Part shown: positions 1 to 8,903 of the stretch, one piece after another
Position numbering within the stretch: the stretch's first letter is position 1
Layout: each line of letters opens with the position of its first letter
Assembly: GCF_900291475.1 (NCBI RefSeq)
Contig: NZ_OLMM01000002.1
Location: 2,899-66,898 of the forward strand
Length of the DNA stretch: 64,000 nt
DNA from: Acidaminococcus hominis
GTDB taxonomy: Bacteria > Bacillota > Negativicutes > Acidaminococcales > Acidaminococcaceae
Reading direction: 5' to 3'
Position numbers and translations under genes: made by a program
Notes under the pieces: generated by a model
The model's database searches: none
What the model was told of the DNA's origin: nothing
Seen by the model: only the letters and a program-made list of their open reading frames with translations

Positions 1-2
1 AC

Positions 3-1220
3 GGTAAATTGCAAGTTGAATTTGAACAACTATAATCAAGAAACACACTCAATAGCATAAACTTCATCGAGGAATGCATCAAATAGCTCTGACGGCGTAT
101 GGTAGCCCAAAACACGACGTGGGCGCTGGTTCAGCGTATCTGCCATGTTCAGGATATCCTCATCAGAGAACCGCTCTACGGACATGCCCTTTGGGATGAA
201 ATCCCTCAGCAAGCCATTGTGGCGTTCGTTTTGAGCCCGTTCCCACGAGCTGTACGAATGTGTAAAGTACATCTTGGTGCCGAGACTCTCGAACTGTGAC
301 AAGTTCTCAAACTCAGGACCGTTATCGGCCGTCATCGTCTTAAAAATCTGGCTGAAGCGCTCTGCGCCATATAGCTCCTGCAACTGTGCAAGAGCGGATT
401 CAACGCCGGCACAGGTACGTCCAGGAATGCGGATGGCGATGTAGTTGCGCGTAACCTTTTCAACAGCAGTGAAGACTACTGCCTCACGGCCTGCACGCTG
501 ACCAACGACCGTGTCCACTTCCCAGTGGCCAATTTCGGTACCTTCATTGACGACGGCAGGACGTTCCTCAATGGAGCGACCCTTCATACGCTTGTTCTTA
601 CGTACCCATTTCCGACGGTGTTTATGCTTTAAGGCTCGCGGGACTTCGAAGAGCGACAGCGGAAGCTTATTAGCCCAAAGCATGTTGTAAAGCGTCTTGG
701 TACAGGGAATCTGTTCCGGCGTAAATAGCTTGTTCCGCCTAGCATAGCCAACGCAGGCATCCAGTGACCAACGTTCCTGGCGGACTTGTTCTACCATCCA
801 TTGGATGAACGATTCGCAGTCGTCATGATCGATTTTGCAAGTCTTCCTGGAGTTCTTGCGATTCTTTGCGTATGCCTTCTGACCGCGCTTTGCCATATAC
901 TGTGGGGCACGACCGTGCTTGCTTTTTCGTTCCGGCGTTCCACGCCGAAGCTCATAGAAAACAGTCGTATGAGCACATCCTACTGCAGCAGCAATGTTGC
1001 GAAGGGAAAGCCCTTGACGATGCAGAGCTTGAATCATACCACGTTCTTCCAAAGAAAGATGGCGGCCGGGGATACGTACGTCCTCCATTGTGTTAGAATG
1101 GATGTGATCCATCGTGATTGCTCCTTTGTTGATGATTTCTCGCAAAACCATTTTAGCATGAGGCTTCACTATGGATTTTTATTTTTTGATTAACTGTTCA
1201 AGTTCATTTTACAACTGACC
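3..1220 (-). mobile_element. IS30 family insertion sequence
   Basis: A single transposase gene is bounded by imperfect inverted repeats. The left end near position 3 (GGTAAATTGCAAGTTGAAT) resembles the reverse complement of the right end near 1220 (GGTCAGTTGTAAAATGAAC), and both continue into TTGAACA. The window opens almost exactly at the left end, so the target duplication cannot be checked. The right boundary is uncertain by about 25 bases because a second similar motif lies at 1221-1243. Confidence 0.8.
36..1112 (-). CDS. IS30 family transposase
   Basis: A DDE transposase of 358 residues that moves the surrounding IS30 element. The N-terminal part has the IS30 helix-turn-helix signature (LSLEERGMIQALHRQG, then IAAAVGCAHTTVFYELRRG). 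The catalytic core shows the first Asp in HWEVDTVVG, the second in TADNGPEF and the Glu in ERAQNERHNGLLRDFIPKG, so it looks intact. I chose the ATG at 1112 because AAAGGAG lies just upstream; the reading frame stays open 19 codons further to 1169. The length is normal for the family. Confidence 0.92.
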   Translation of the reverse strand: MDHIHSNTMEDVRIPGRHLSLEERGMIQALHRQGLSLRNIAAAVGCAHTTVFYELRRGTPERKSKHGRAPQYMAKRGQKAYAKNRKNSRKTCKIDHDDCESFIQWMVEQVRQERWSLDACVGYARRNKLFTPEQIPCTKTLYNMLWANKLPLSLFEVPRALKHKHRRKWVRKNKRMKGRSIEERPAVVNEGTEIGHWEVDTVVGQRAGREAVVFTAVEKVTRNYIAIRIPGRTCAGVESALAQLQELYGAERFSQIFKTMTADNGPEFENLSQFESLGTKMYFTHSYSSWERAQNERHNGLLRDFIPKGMSVERFSDEDILNMADTLNQRPRRVLGYHTPSELFDAFLDEVYAIECVS

Positions 1221-1969
1221 AATAATTTAACTTCAACTTTGCTGCCGAAATATTCTTAAAATTCATCTGAAAACGGTAGGTAAATCCCCTTCCCCTTAAG
1301 GTGTGCAGGTGATTTACCGGCTGTTAACTCGCAGGAAATTTCTGAACCTTTATGCTGTTGTTTATTCCCGGTTTCCGGGATTCCCTACAGCAATTATTTT
1401 ACATAAACATCTTGTTATCACATTTATTACTTCTCTTTACTTGCATTATAGCACGTTTTGTTAAATGTAGTTGTTATTTTTCAAACAATCCGTTAATAAT
1501 AGCTTATTTTGGAAAGCTATTATTGATAAAATTGCAGGTTAAAGTGGCTTGCTGTCTTAGGTTTTGGGATTTGGATATCGAAACTAGATATGTAAAGACA
1601 GATGTACGAAAGTTGTCTTGAATAATTTGCTATATTTGTAAAATGGATATGGGTTAACTATAGGGCGGGTTGACAGGGTTATTTCGTGCGGTCCGCACAC
1701 TATTGGAGAGGACTTGGCCCGCCGAGTCCACTGGTTTAACCCCCATCAGAGCCAGCGCTTTAAACGTAAACACCTTCCGTTTTGCCCTACGGCGGGACGG
1801 AAAGAGTTTTCAGTTCACTAGGACCGGGATGGGGTTCCGGTCCTAGCTGCCGCGGAGCGGATATATATTCTCAAAAACACCTCTACAGTTTTTGCAAAAA
1901 AACTGTAGCACGTCGTCATTTTTCTTCAGTGCTACCTGTCAGCCCCCACCCAATCCCCCGATTTCACAC
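1221..1969. other. Gene-free region with inverted repeats
   Basis: No credible gene is seen between the IS30 end and the first autotransporter. The stretch 1221-1640 is AT-rich and holds a perfect 11-bp stem, AATAATAGCTT at 1495-1505 pairing with 1514-1524. The stretch from about 1663 to 1855 is abruptly GC-rich and contains short hairpins: GTGCGG/CCGCAC near 1689, GGACT/AGTCC near 1710, and GGACC/GGTCC near 1821-1844. It matches no RNA family I recognise. The open frame at 1352-1621 has no ribosome site or recognisable product. Confidence 0.5.
1855..1920 (+). repeat. Dispersed intergenic repeat, family 2
   Basis: Contains the block ATATATTCTCAAAAACACC followed by a hairpin whose arms are CTACAGTTTTT (1883-1893) and AAAAACTGTAG (1898-1908). 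The same block and hairpin position recur with different but complementary arms at 15395-15445 (minus strand), 30178-30283 and 30402-30508. Confidence 0.65.
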
Positions 1970-2018
1970 AAAAAAGCATTCCTACAGAAAATCTGTATTT
2001 CTGTAGGAATGCTTTTTT
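1970..2018 (-). terminator. Rho-independent terminator of autotransporter 1
   Basis: A long near-perfect hairpin (GCATTCCTACAGAAA against TTTCTGTAGGAATGC) flanked by A and T tracts lies 16 bases past the stop codon of the gene at 2034-6671. It could act in both directions. Confidence 0.85.
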
Positions 2019-2033
2019 TACCTTATTTCACAT

Positions 2034-5000
2034 TTATATTCTCCGTGTAATCGTTACACCATATGTGAAGCCCTGCTTCACACCGTGCCAGCCGGTGACT
2101 CTCACGTCCGCACCCCAAGGGTTCTCTTTCGTACCTTTGCTCTGCCAGCCCAGTTCCAGGAATTCGCTGGAGCCTTTCATGCTGGCGTCAGGGGTGGTGT
2201 AGTCTCTGTAATGTGCTTTGGCTTTGCCGTCAAACTCATAATCCCAGCCCAGACCTGCATAGAAGGTGGTGGTGTCTTCGTCCAGGTGTTTGGTCCACCG
2301 GAAGCCCAACCGGGTCCAGTAGGAATTTACACTGCTCAGGTTGTAGTCAGCGCTGCCCAAACTGCTGCGTAAGGTAACGCTGTCGCCGCCCAGGTGGGAA
2401 TAGAAGAATTTCCCATAGAGATTGTAATCGTTGCTGTCCTGGCGGAAAATCTTGCCCAGGCCGGCATGGGCGGCAATATAACCAGCCCCAGAGTTATAGG
2501 TGGTCCGGTAACCACCAATGCGTCCGGCATAGTCGCCCATGAGGCGGCCAGCCCGTACCAGCCCTTCGTAGTGAATGCCGTTGTCGTGATCTCTGCGCAG
2601 GAGAACGCCTGCGCCTACATAGCGCTGACTGCCGTCACCCCGGCTGCCGTTCTTATAGCTGGTATAGTTGCCGGTGCCGTATTCGATGAAGGGCATAATG
2701 GTATCAGCATAGTCGTTCTTAAAGACCCGCTTTACAAAGCCCAGCTCGCCGTTAAAGCCATTGGTATCTACAGTGGAACTGCTGTTGTAGCGGAGGTTGT
2801 GGCCGCCCAGCATGACATAAGGGGTAAATTTGGCTTCCACGTCTCGGTCTTCCCGGGCTGCCAGGTCTTCTTCCTGGCTCAGGGTAACGTTGGCGTTCTT
2901 GGCGTCTGCTGCATCAAGGGGCGAAGAAGCCGCCATAACAGGGCCCTGTCTCAGGCTCATGCCTGCGGGGCTGGAAATGTAGGGACTGCCGACCATACTC
3001 AGAGCCCCATGGGCATCTTCCCGCAGCGGAGCAGCTTCGTGGCTTTCAGCCCAGGCGGTCAGGGCTGCCTGGAGGCCATCGGTAACAGCTGCATCGGAGC
3101 CGTTGGACACTACAGCGGCAGCATTGGTCTGGCCATCTGCAATGACTTCCGTACCCGGGTTCAAATCGGGTTTGCTCTCTCCCGGCAGGTACAATACGAT
3201 GGTATTGGGATCCTGCTTTTTAATCAGGACAGTCCGCTGTACAAAGCCAGCATCGGTAACCTTGTCCAAACCGTCCATGACGCTATAGGTGGTAGCAGCG
3301 TTGGTAGTAACGCCTTTGGGGGCATAAATCAGGTTGATGACCTGCCCCGCGGAGAGCTTGGTGGTATCCTGTACCCCGGCGTTGATGGCTGCGCCGCTGA
3401 CGTCGGCCTGATCCGTTACGGTCAGCATGGTCTCGCCGGCCCCGGTACCTTCAGGGACGTAGAAATTCAAAGTCTGGAAGTAGCCCAGGTTCTTAACGGT
3501 ATTGTCTTTGGCATAAAGGTTCAGGGTATTGCCCGTGCTTTCGGTGGTACTGCGGCCGCCGTACAGGCTCATCATGGAGCCCAGGTGCCCTGCGTACACG
3601 TTGACGGTGTTATCATTGGCCGCACCGTTATCCGTATAGCCGCCAGCAATCAGGTTGCTGTCTGCGGCACTATTTGCGGTGGTGCCAAGGGTTCCGCCGT
3701 TAATGTCCAGGGTGTTGCCGGAAGCGCTTCCTGCAGCTGCTTTACCAGCTGCCACAGAGGTGGTAATGGTGCCGGCGTTAATGATAAGAATGTTATTATC
3801 CGCAGCTCCTGCTGTGCTGTTGCCGCCGATCAAGGTACCCACTTGGCCCTGGTTCATTTCTACAACATTGCTGGAAGCACTGGTGCTGCCGCTGCCGGCA
3901 ACAGCCGCAGCAACGGTACCGCCAGAAATGGTCAGCTGGTTGCCATCTGCTGCGCCGGCAGGTGCATAGCCAGCGTACAGGGTGTTTGCCGAGCCGCTGG
4001 TAACTTCCACCAGGTTGGTATTGGCCGCGCCAGCTTCTGCATAACCGGCATAGCCGGTTCCGGTCAGCGTCCCGCCGCTTACGTACAGTTTGTTGCCCGA
4101 AGCCCCAGCCTCAGTGGACTGCCCAGCCATAGCCGTTTGCACGGTGCCCTGGGTCAGGGTAATGGTATTTTCGTTGGCAGCGCCATTGGCTGCCCCAGCA
4201 ATCAGGGTTCCCACTGCGGCGGCTGCGCTATTCACGGTAATCTTGTTTCCCGCTGCGGTTCCGTCCGCCGTTTTTCCAGCGTACAGGATATTCTCCTGGG
4301 AAGCTTCCGTCCCCCCGTTCAGGGTAATGGTATTCTCATTGGCATTGCCGCTTTCCGTATACCCGGCAATCACTGTTGCTCCCAGAGTACCTTCCGTTAC
4401 GGTAACCCCGTTGCCGGAAGCTTCACCCTTCTTAGTGTAGCCCGCATAGCCTTGGATGCCGGTACCTTTTGTAATAATCAGCTGGTTGCTGTTAGCCGTG
4501 CCAGTTTCAGAATACCCTGCATACAAAAGTTCCCGGGTATCCGCATTATTCTGCACGGTAATGGTGTTTTCATTGGCATTGCCCGTAGCGGTATAGCCGC
4601 CGTACACCGAAGCAAAAGTAGCCTTATCTTTACCGTCCAGGATAACCTGGTTATTTATTGCATCGCCGCTATTGGTGTAACCGCCTGTGACCTTACTGTA
4701 GCTGCTATTCCCGGCCAACGTTACAACATTGCCTAGGAAACCCCAGGTATTGGTCAAAGCCCCGGCATTGCCCTGATAAGTATAACCGCCAACAATTACA
4801 AGACCGCTCTGCCCTGCCATACTATCCACTGTCACCGTGTTACCGTCTACATTGCCCAGATTTGTATAGCCCCCTACAATATTTCCCAGAGATGCCTTGT
4901 TGGTATTTTCCACCTTGGCTTCCCCCGTTACGGTTACTTTGTTGCCAGAAGCCATTTCTCTAGTAACGTCCGATTCTCTATTCTTTGCGAGACCGCCGTA

Positions 5001-6671
5001 AACAGTCTGTTTTACATCTGTACTACCATCCAGGATAATCTTATTCCCGCTGGTTGAACCATCATTTAGTGTATATCCGCCGTAAACACTATACTTTATA
5101 TCAGCATCCGTAATATGGATGCTGTTCCCACTAGCACTACCAGAATTCATCTGGGTATAGCCGCCATATACTGAGCCATTTACCGCAGTGCGGGTTGTGC
5201 CGTCCCACTTGCTGCTAGTAGCTTCGCCACTAAGAAGTGCGCTACCGCTTTCATCCTTGGCAACACCCGAAGCAATGATAAGGGTGTTATACGAGGCACT
5301 GCCCTGGTAGTTCATGCTGCCGTAAATGCTCTTAGCTGAGCTGCCTTTTTCCAGAATTACTGTATTATATTCCGCATTGGGACTGCGGTTATAGCTGCCG
5401 TAAATTTCACTGCCTGTAACTTGGGAATTACTCAGTGTCACCAGATTGTGGTTGGTAGTTACGCCGGCTCCCGACAGAGCGCCGTACAAATTAGCAGAAG
5501 AAGTAGAATCCACCATGGTTATCGTATTATAGTTGGCATTGGCACTACGGTTCGAAACCCAGCCATTCGCATAACCGCCATACACATTTTCACCGATAGA
5601 GGAACCATTGAGAATCTTTACCGTATTATGATCGGCCCCGCCATTTTCTCCATAACCGCCATACACGAAGGAGCGGAACGGTTCTCCACTGTAGTAATGT
5701 TTCAGCGTACTGGCATCAAAAGTAATGGTATTGTAGCTCGCATTACCCTTAGTGGCGTAACCCCCATAGACCTTGCCGTCTGTAACACTACCAGATTTCA
5801 AGTTGACTACATTGTAAGTGGCGTCACCCTTGGCGTTATAGCCCCCATAGGTATTACCTGCTTTATAGGACGAACTTCCCTCTTTGTTAACGTAATTGTA
5901 TTGGGTAACGCTACTGGCATTTTGCATTGTCACTGTATTCGTTGTTACCGTGCCCCCCGCTGCATAGCCACCATAGTAGCTTCCGCCCTTACTGGTCGTA
6001 CCATCTACAATAATACTGTTACCGCTGACCGTGCCAGTTGTACCGGCAGAATAACCACCATACACATCACTGCGGCTTTCATAAGTACCGTTCACAATGG
6101 CACTGTTTGTTAAATTCACTGTGTTGTTAGTGGCATCCCCAGAACCGGTATAGCCGCTGTAAATGGCAGAATTTATGGTAGTTCCTGTTACTGTTACCTG
6201 GTTATTGCTTGCCACTCCGCTACCCGTATAGCCGCCGTATACGCTAACCGCATCTGATTTAGCTCCCGGTCCGAAGGTCAGACCACTGTCAACTACTTTA
6301 GTGCCTTCTGTACCAATCATCACCGTATTTTTAGAAACATTACCAGATGTTGTATAGCCGCCATAACCGTAAATGGTGCTGCCGCCGGTAATGGACAGGG
6401 TATTGTTTTGGGCGTTGCCGCCCTTCACCGCATAGCCGCCATAGGCATGTTCCAAGGCTGCTGTGCCCGAAATCTGCAAAATTCCGCCTTCTGCAGCAGT
6501 TCCATCTGTAGTCTGTACCGCATAGGCATCACCAGTGCCTTCCGTGATGCTCTTTGCCTGGACAGGTGCTGCGTACAGTCCCATGCCCAAGATGCTGCTA
6601 AGCACCAATACCGTTAAAAGCTGTTTCTGTTGTCCGTTTTTGTTCTGCATCGTATGATTGCGTTTCCCCAT
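2034..6671 (-). CDS. Autotransporter with GGYT-repeat passenger
   Basis: A 1545-residue type V secretion protein. The first ~40 residues form a signal peptide (LLTVLVLSSILGMGLYAAPV, cleavage after VQA). The passenger to about residue 1150 is built of several dozen units of roughly 20-25 residues with the pattern NTVTL..G....VYGGYT..GNA, as expected for a stacked beta-strand fold. The last ~270 residues are an autotransporter beta-barrel starting near FTPYVMLGGHNLRY and ending in the aromatic/Arg C-terminus TITRRI. An adhesin or surface role is inferred, not shown. The start is uncertain: ATG at 6671 or the in-frame ATG seven codons later. A paralogue lies at 8904-13231 with a matching barrel. 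Confidence 0.88.
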   Translation of the reverse strand: MGKRNHTMQNKNGQQKQLLTVLVLSSILGMGLYAAPVQAKSITEGTGDAYAVQTTDGTAAEGGILQISGTAALEHAYGGYAVKGGNAQNNTLSITGGSTIYGYGGYTTSGNVSKNTVMIGTEGTKVVDSGLTFGPGAKSDAVSVYGGYTGSGVASNNQVTVTGTTINSAIYSGYTGSGDATNNTVNLTNSAIVNGTYESRSDVYGGYSAGTTGTVSGNSIIVDGTTSKGGSYYGGYAAGGTVTTNTVTMQNASSVTQYNYVNKEGSSSYKAGNTYGGYNAKGDATYNVVNLKSGSVTDGKVYGGYATKGNASYNTITFDASTLKHYYSGEPFRSFVYGGYGENGGADHNTVKILNGSSIGENVYGGYANGWVSNRSANANYNTITMVDSTSSANLYGALSGAGVTTNHNLVTLSNSQVTGSEIYGSYNRSPNAEYNTVILEKGSSAKSIYGSMNYQGSASYNTLIIASGVAKDESGSALLSGEATSSKWDGTTRTAVNGSVYGGYTQMNSGSASGNSIHITDADIKYSVYGGYTLNDGSTSGNKIILDGSTDVKQTVYGGLAKNRESDVTREMASGNKVTVTGEAKVENTNKASLGNIVGGYTNLGNVDGNTVTVDSMAGQSGLVIVGGYTYQGNAGALTNTWGFLGNVVTLAGNSSYSKVTGGYTNSGDAINNQVILDGKDKATFASVYGGYTATGNANENTITVQNNADTRELLYAGYSETGTANSNQLIITKGTGIQGYAGYTKKGEASGNGVTVTEGTLGATVIAGYTESGNANENTITLNGGTEASQENILYAGKTADGTAAGNKITVNSAAAAVGTLIAGAANGAANENTITLTQGTVQTAMAGQSTEAGASGNKLYVSGGTLTGTGYAGYAEAGAANTNLVEVTSGSANTLYAGYAPAGAADGNQLTISGGTVAAAVAGSGSTSASSNVVEMNQGQVGTLIGGNSTAGAADNNILIINAGTITTSVAAGKAAAGSASGNTLDINGGTLGTTANSAADSNLIAGGYTDNGAANDNTVNVYAGHLGSMMSLYGGRSTTESTGNTLNLYAKDNTVKNLGYFQTLNFYVPEGTGAGETMLTVTDQADVSGAAINAGVQDTTKLSAGQVINLIYAPKGVTTNAATTYSVMDGLDKVTDAGFVQRTVLIKKQDPNTIVLYLPGESKPDLNPGTEVIADGQTNAAAVVSNGSDAAVTDGLQAALTAWAESHEAAPLREDAHGALSMVGSPYISSPAGMSLRQGPVMAASSPLDAADAKNANVTLSQEEDLAAREDRDVEAKFTPYVMLGGHNLRYNSSSTVDTNGFNGELGFVKRVFKNDYADTIMPFIEYGTGNYTSYKNGSRGDGSQRYVGAGVLLRRDHDNGIHYEGLVRAGRLMGDYAGRIGGYRTTYNSGAGYIAAHAGLGKIFRQDSNDYNLYGKFFYSHLGGDSVTLRSSLGSADYNLSSVNSYWTRLGFRWTKHLDEDTTTFYAGLGWDYEFDGKAKAHYRDYTTPDASMKGSSEFLELGWQSKGTKENPWGADVRVTGWHGVKQGFTYGVTITRRI

Positions 6672-6807
6672 AATTTGCGCCAGTGCCCCCTAGGCACCGG
6701 CATTCCCCCTTTCGTAAGGCGGCAGATAGATTCCCCCTGGAATCTTAGCAATGGGATCAATAGAAGTTAGGTTCTTGTAACTGTAATAATTACTTTTTAC
6801 AATTTTC

Positions 6808-6836
6808 ATTATAATATTGTTATTAAAAAAGTCTAA
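6808..6836 (-). promoter_or_regulatory. Predicted promoter of autotransporter 1
   Basis: On the minus strand TTAGAC (6831-6836) and TATAAT (6808-6813) are 17 bases apart, about 137 bases before the start codon. The implied leader ends in a GC-rich hairpin (GCCGGTGCC against GGCACTGGC, about 6678-6700) close to the start codon that could restrict ribosome access. The rest of 6837-7042 is AT-rich with no gene. Confidence 0.5.
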
Positions 6837-7042
6837 GTGTTATTGAGTTCTTTACCTAACGTAAAATTGTTTATGCAGAATACTGTTAAAAACAATACGA
6901 AATATATTTCGCTATCGTTTTTTTAATTTTGTAAATCTAAATTTCTTTCGCTTGGACAGATGTACATTTCCATTGTATAAACGCATTGTACAATGAACAA
7001 GCATGAATGCCCCGCTGCTGGAGACCTGGCGTTGGGCAGACC

Positions 7043-7086
7043 AAAAGGCCGGCGGCAATCTCTGTGAGATTACCACCAGCCTTTTT
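7043..7086 (-). terminator. Terminator of the Sel1-repeat gene
   Basis: On the minus strand AAAGGCTGGTGGTAATCTC pairs, with G-U pairs, with GAGATTGCCGCCGGCCTTT and runs into a T-rich tail. It lies about 40 bases past the stop at 7124. Confidence 0.75.
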
Positions 7087-7123
7087 GCTCTTTCTTCAAT
7101 TTTTCCCTAAGTGAAAAGTGGTT

Positions 7124-8743
7124 TTAGGCTTTGCCGCCTTTTTGATACCACTTTTCGGCTTCTTCCAGTTGGCCCATTTTCCAATACCAATTGCCGATGA
7201 GTTCGGCAGCCTGGGCTTGGGTTTCACCCCCTTGGGCGTAAATTTCCTGGCATATGGCTAGGGCTTTTTTTGGGTCTTTCGTGATGCCGCAGCCTTCTTG
7301 GAGGTTTCTCGCCAGGGCCAGGGCTGCCCAGGGGCTTCCGGCCTCCTGGCCTTTTTGGAACCACCCATTGGCCTGGGACAGGCGGTCTTCCTGGGCATAG
7401 CAGAGACCCAGAAAATATGCGGCATCGGCAGCTGCTTCGCCGCCTTGGTTGTAAAGGTCTTTATAAATCCGGCAGGCTTCCTGAGGATTGGCCTTACAGC
7501 CTTTGCCGTCCTGAAGGTTGACGGCCAGGTTGAACCAGCCCCAGTCGTACCCGGCTTTGCCGGAGCGTTTCAGCCAAAGGTTGGCCATTTTATATTCTTC
7601 CTGGAGGTTATAGATAAGGCCAAGCTGATTGGCAGAGGGGCCTGCGGCCTCTCCGTTCAAGTTATAGGCTTTGACGAAATACGTCAAGGCGTTGTTCAGA
7701 TTGGGGACCGTGTGTTCTTCCAGCCAATAGGTTTGGCCCAGGTTGTGCCAACCCCAGTCAAAGCCAGCTTCTCCGGACTTTTGGTACCAGCTGCGGGCTT
7801 CTTTTACAGCTCCCTGCCGGGCATACAGGAGCCCCAATTGGTTGGCAGCTTCTCCTGCTGCATAATCCTGGAGGGCAAAGGCTTTCAGGTAGCATTTCTT
7901 GGCCTTCTTCAGGTCCACGGGAACGCCTTCTCCCAGGCGATAGGCATCGCCCAGATTGTGCCAGCCCCAATCACAGCCGGCTTCGCCGGCCAGACGGCTC
8001 CATTTGACGGCCTCCTGGTAATTGCCGCGTTTGGCCTGAATCCGGCCGATGGCATTGGCAGACCCACCGGCGGCGGGACCGGCCAGGGCGTAGGATTTGG
8101 TGTAGCACTCCAGGGCTTTGTCAATATCCACCGGGGTTCCCCGTCCGTTTTCCAGGTCATCTCCCAGGTTGTCCCAGCCCCAATCACAGCCGGCTTCGCC
8201 GGCCTTTTGGTACCAGCGATTGGCCAAGGGATACCTTTTCTCCCGGTAATAAAGATTTCCCTGGGCATTCAGGGCCTGGGCAAAGTCCGGGGTCAGGGCT
8301 TTGCTGAGCCAGTATTCCGCTGCCTGGTGGTCCTAGTTTTCTTCCCAGTTGTACAGAAAGAGGCAGCCCAGTTCGTAGGCAGCAAAAATATCTCCCTTTT
8401 GGGCCAATTTAGCCATGCCTGGAAACAGACTCCGCAGCTTTTTTTGCAGGGTCTTGGGCGGCAGGTCCTGGATTTGGACCAGATTAAATTGGCAAAGCAG
8501 GTCGCCGGCTTGGGCACCTTTTTCGTACCAAGCGGCACCTTTTGTTTTGTCGGGCCACTGGGGCTTGGTCCCCTGGGAATAGATTTCTCCCAGAAAGTAC
8601 ATAGCCCGGGGGTTGACAGCAGCAGCGGAAAGGAACAGAGGTTCGGCTTTGGCATATTGGCAGTGTTTGAAATAGGTCACCGCTTCAGAAAAAACGGCAG
8701 TCTGGGTGTCTGCGGCTTTAGGAGTAGGTTTTGCTTTGGGCAT
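7124..8743 (-). pseudogene. Sel1/TPR-like repeat protein with internal amber stop
   Basis: One reading frame of 540 codons is interrupted only by TAG at 8333-8335, between NWEEN and DHQAAEYWLSKAL. The first part gives 136 residues. The second resumes at once and could start at a TTG at 8227, giving 367 residues. The second part holds tandem repeats of about 70 residues with the core GEAGCDWGWHNLG followed by a helical pair ending in AANQLGLLYARQG, typical of Sel1-like scaffold proteins. No signal peptide is seen. The unbroken repeat homology across the TAG indicates a recent nonsense mutation, a sequencing error, or readthrough. Partner and function are unknown. Confidence 0.75.
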
Positions 8744-8829
8744 CTGTATCGTTCCTCCACATAGGGAATTGTTGCGTGTGCAGCTAGGTTATAGTATAGC
8801 ATTCAACTGGAAAAACTAAAACCACACAC

Positions 8830-8874
8830 AAAACAGCCCTCCAGAGGTTCCAGGCTCCTGGAGGACTGCTTTTG
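8830..8874 (-). terminator. Terminator of autotransporter 2
   Basis: On the minus strand AGCAGTCCTCCAG pairs with CTGGAGGGCTGTT and is followed by TTTTGTG. It lies about 30 bases past the stop at 8904. Between the two is a 9-bp unit (GCTGTATTT) repeated three times at about 8873-8900. Confidence 0.75.
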
Positions 8875-8903
8875 CTGTATTTGCTGTATTTGCTGTATTT
8901 TCT

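Noticed and set aside
1663-1860. GC-rich segment as 6S RNA, SRP RNA, tmRNA or a known riboswitch
   Set aside because: None of their conserved blocks is present on either strand.
2394-4736. A 780-codon open frame antisense to autotransporter 1
   Set aside because: It mirrors the repetitive passenger codons, has no ribosome site and shows no domain. It is a composition shadow.
8333-8335. TAG as a pyrrolysine codon
   Set aside because: No pyrrolysine machinery is visible in the window and Sel1 proteins are not known pyrrolysine users. A mutation or error is simpler.
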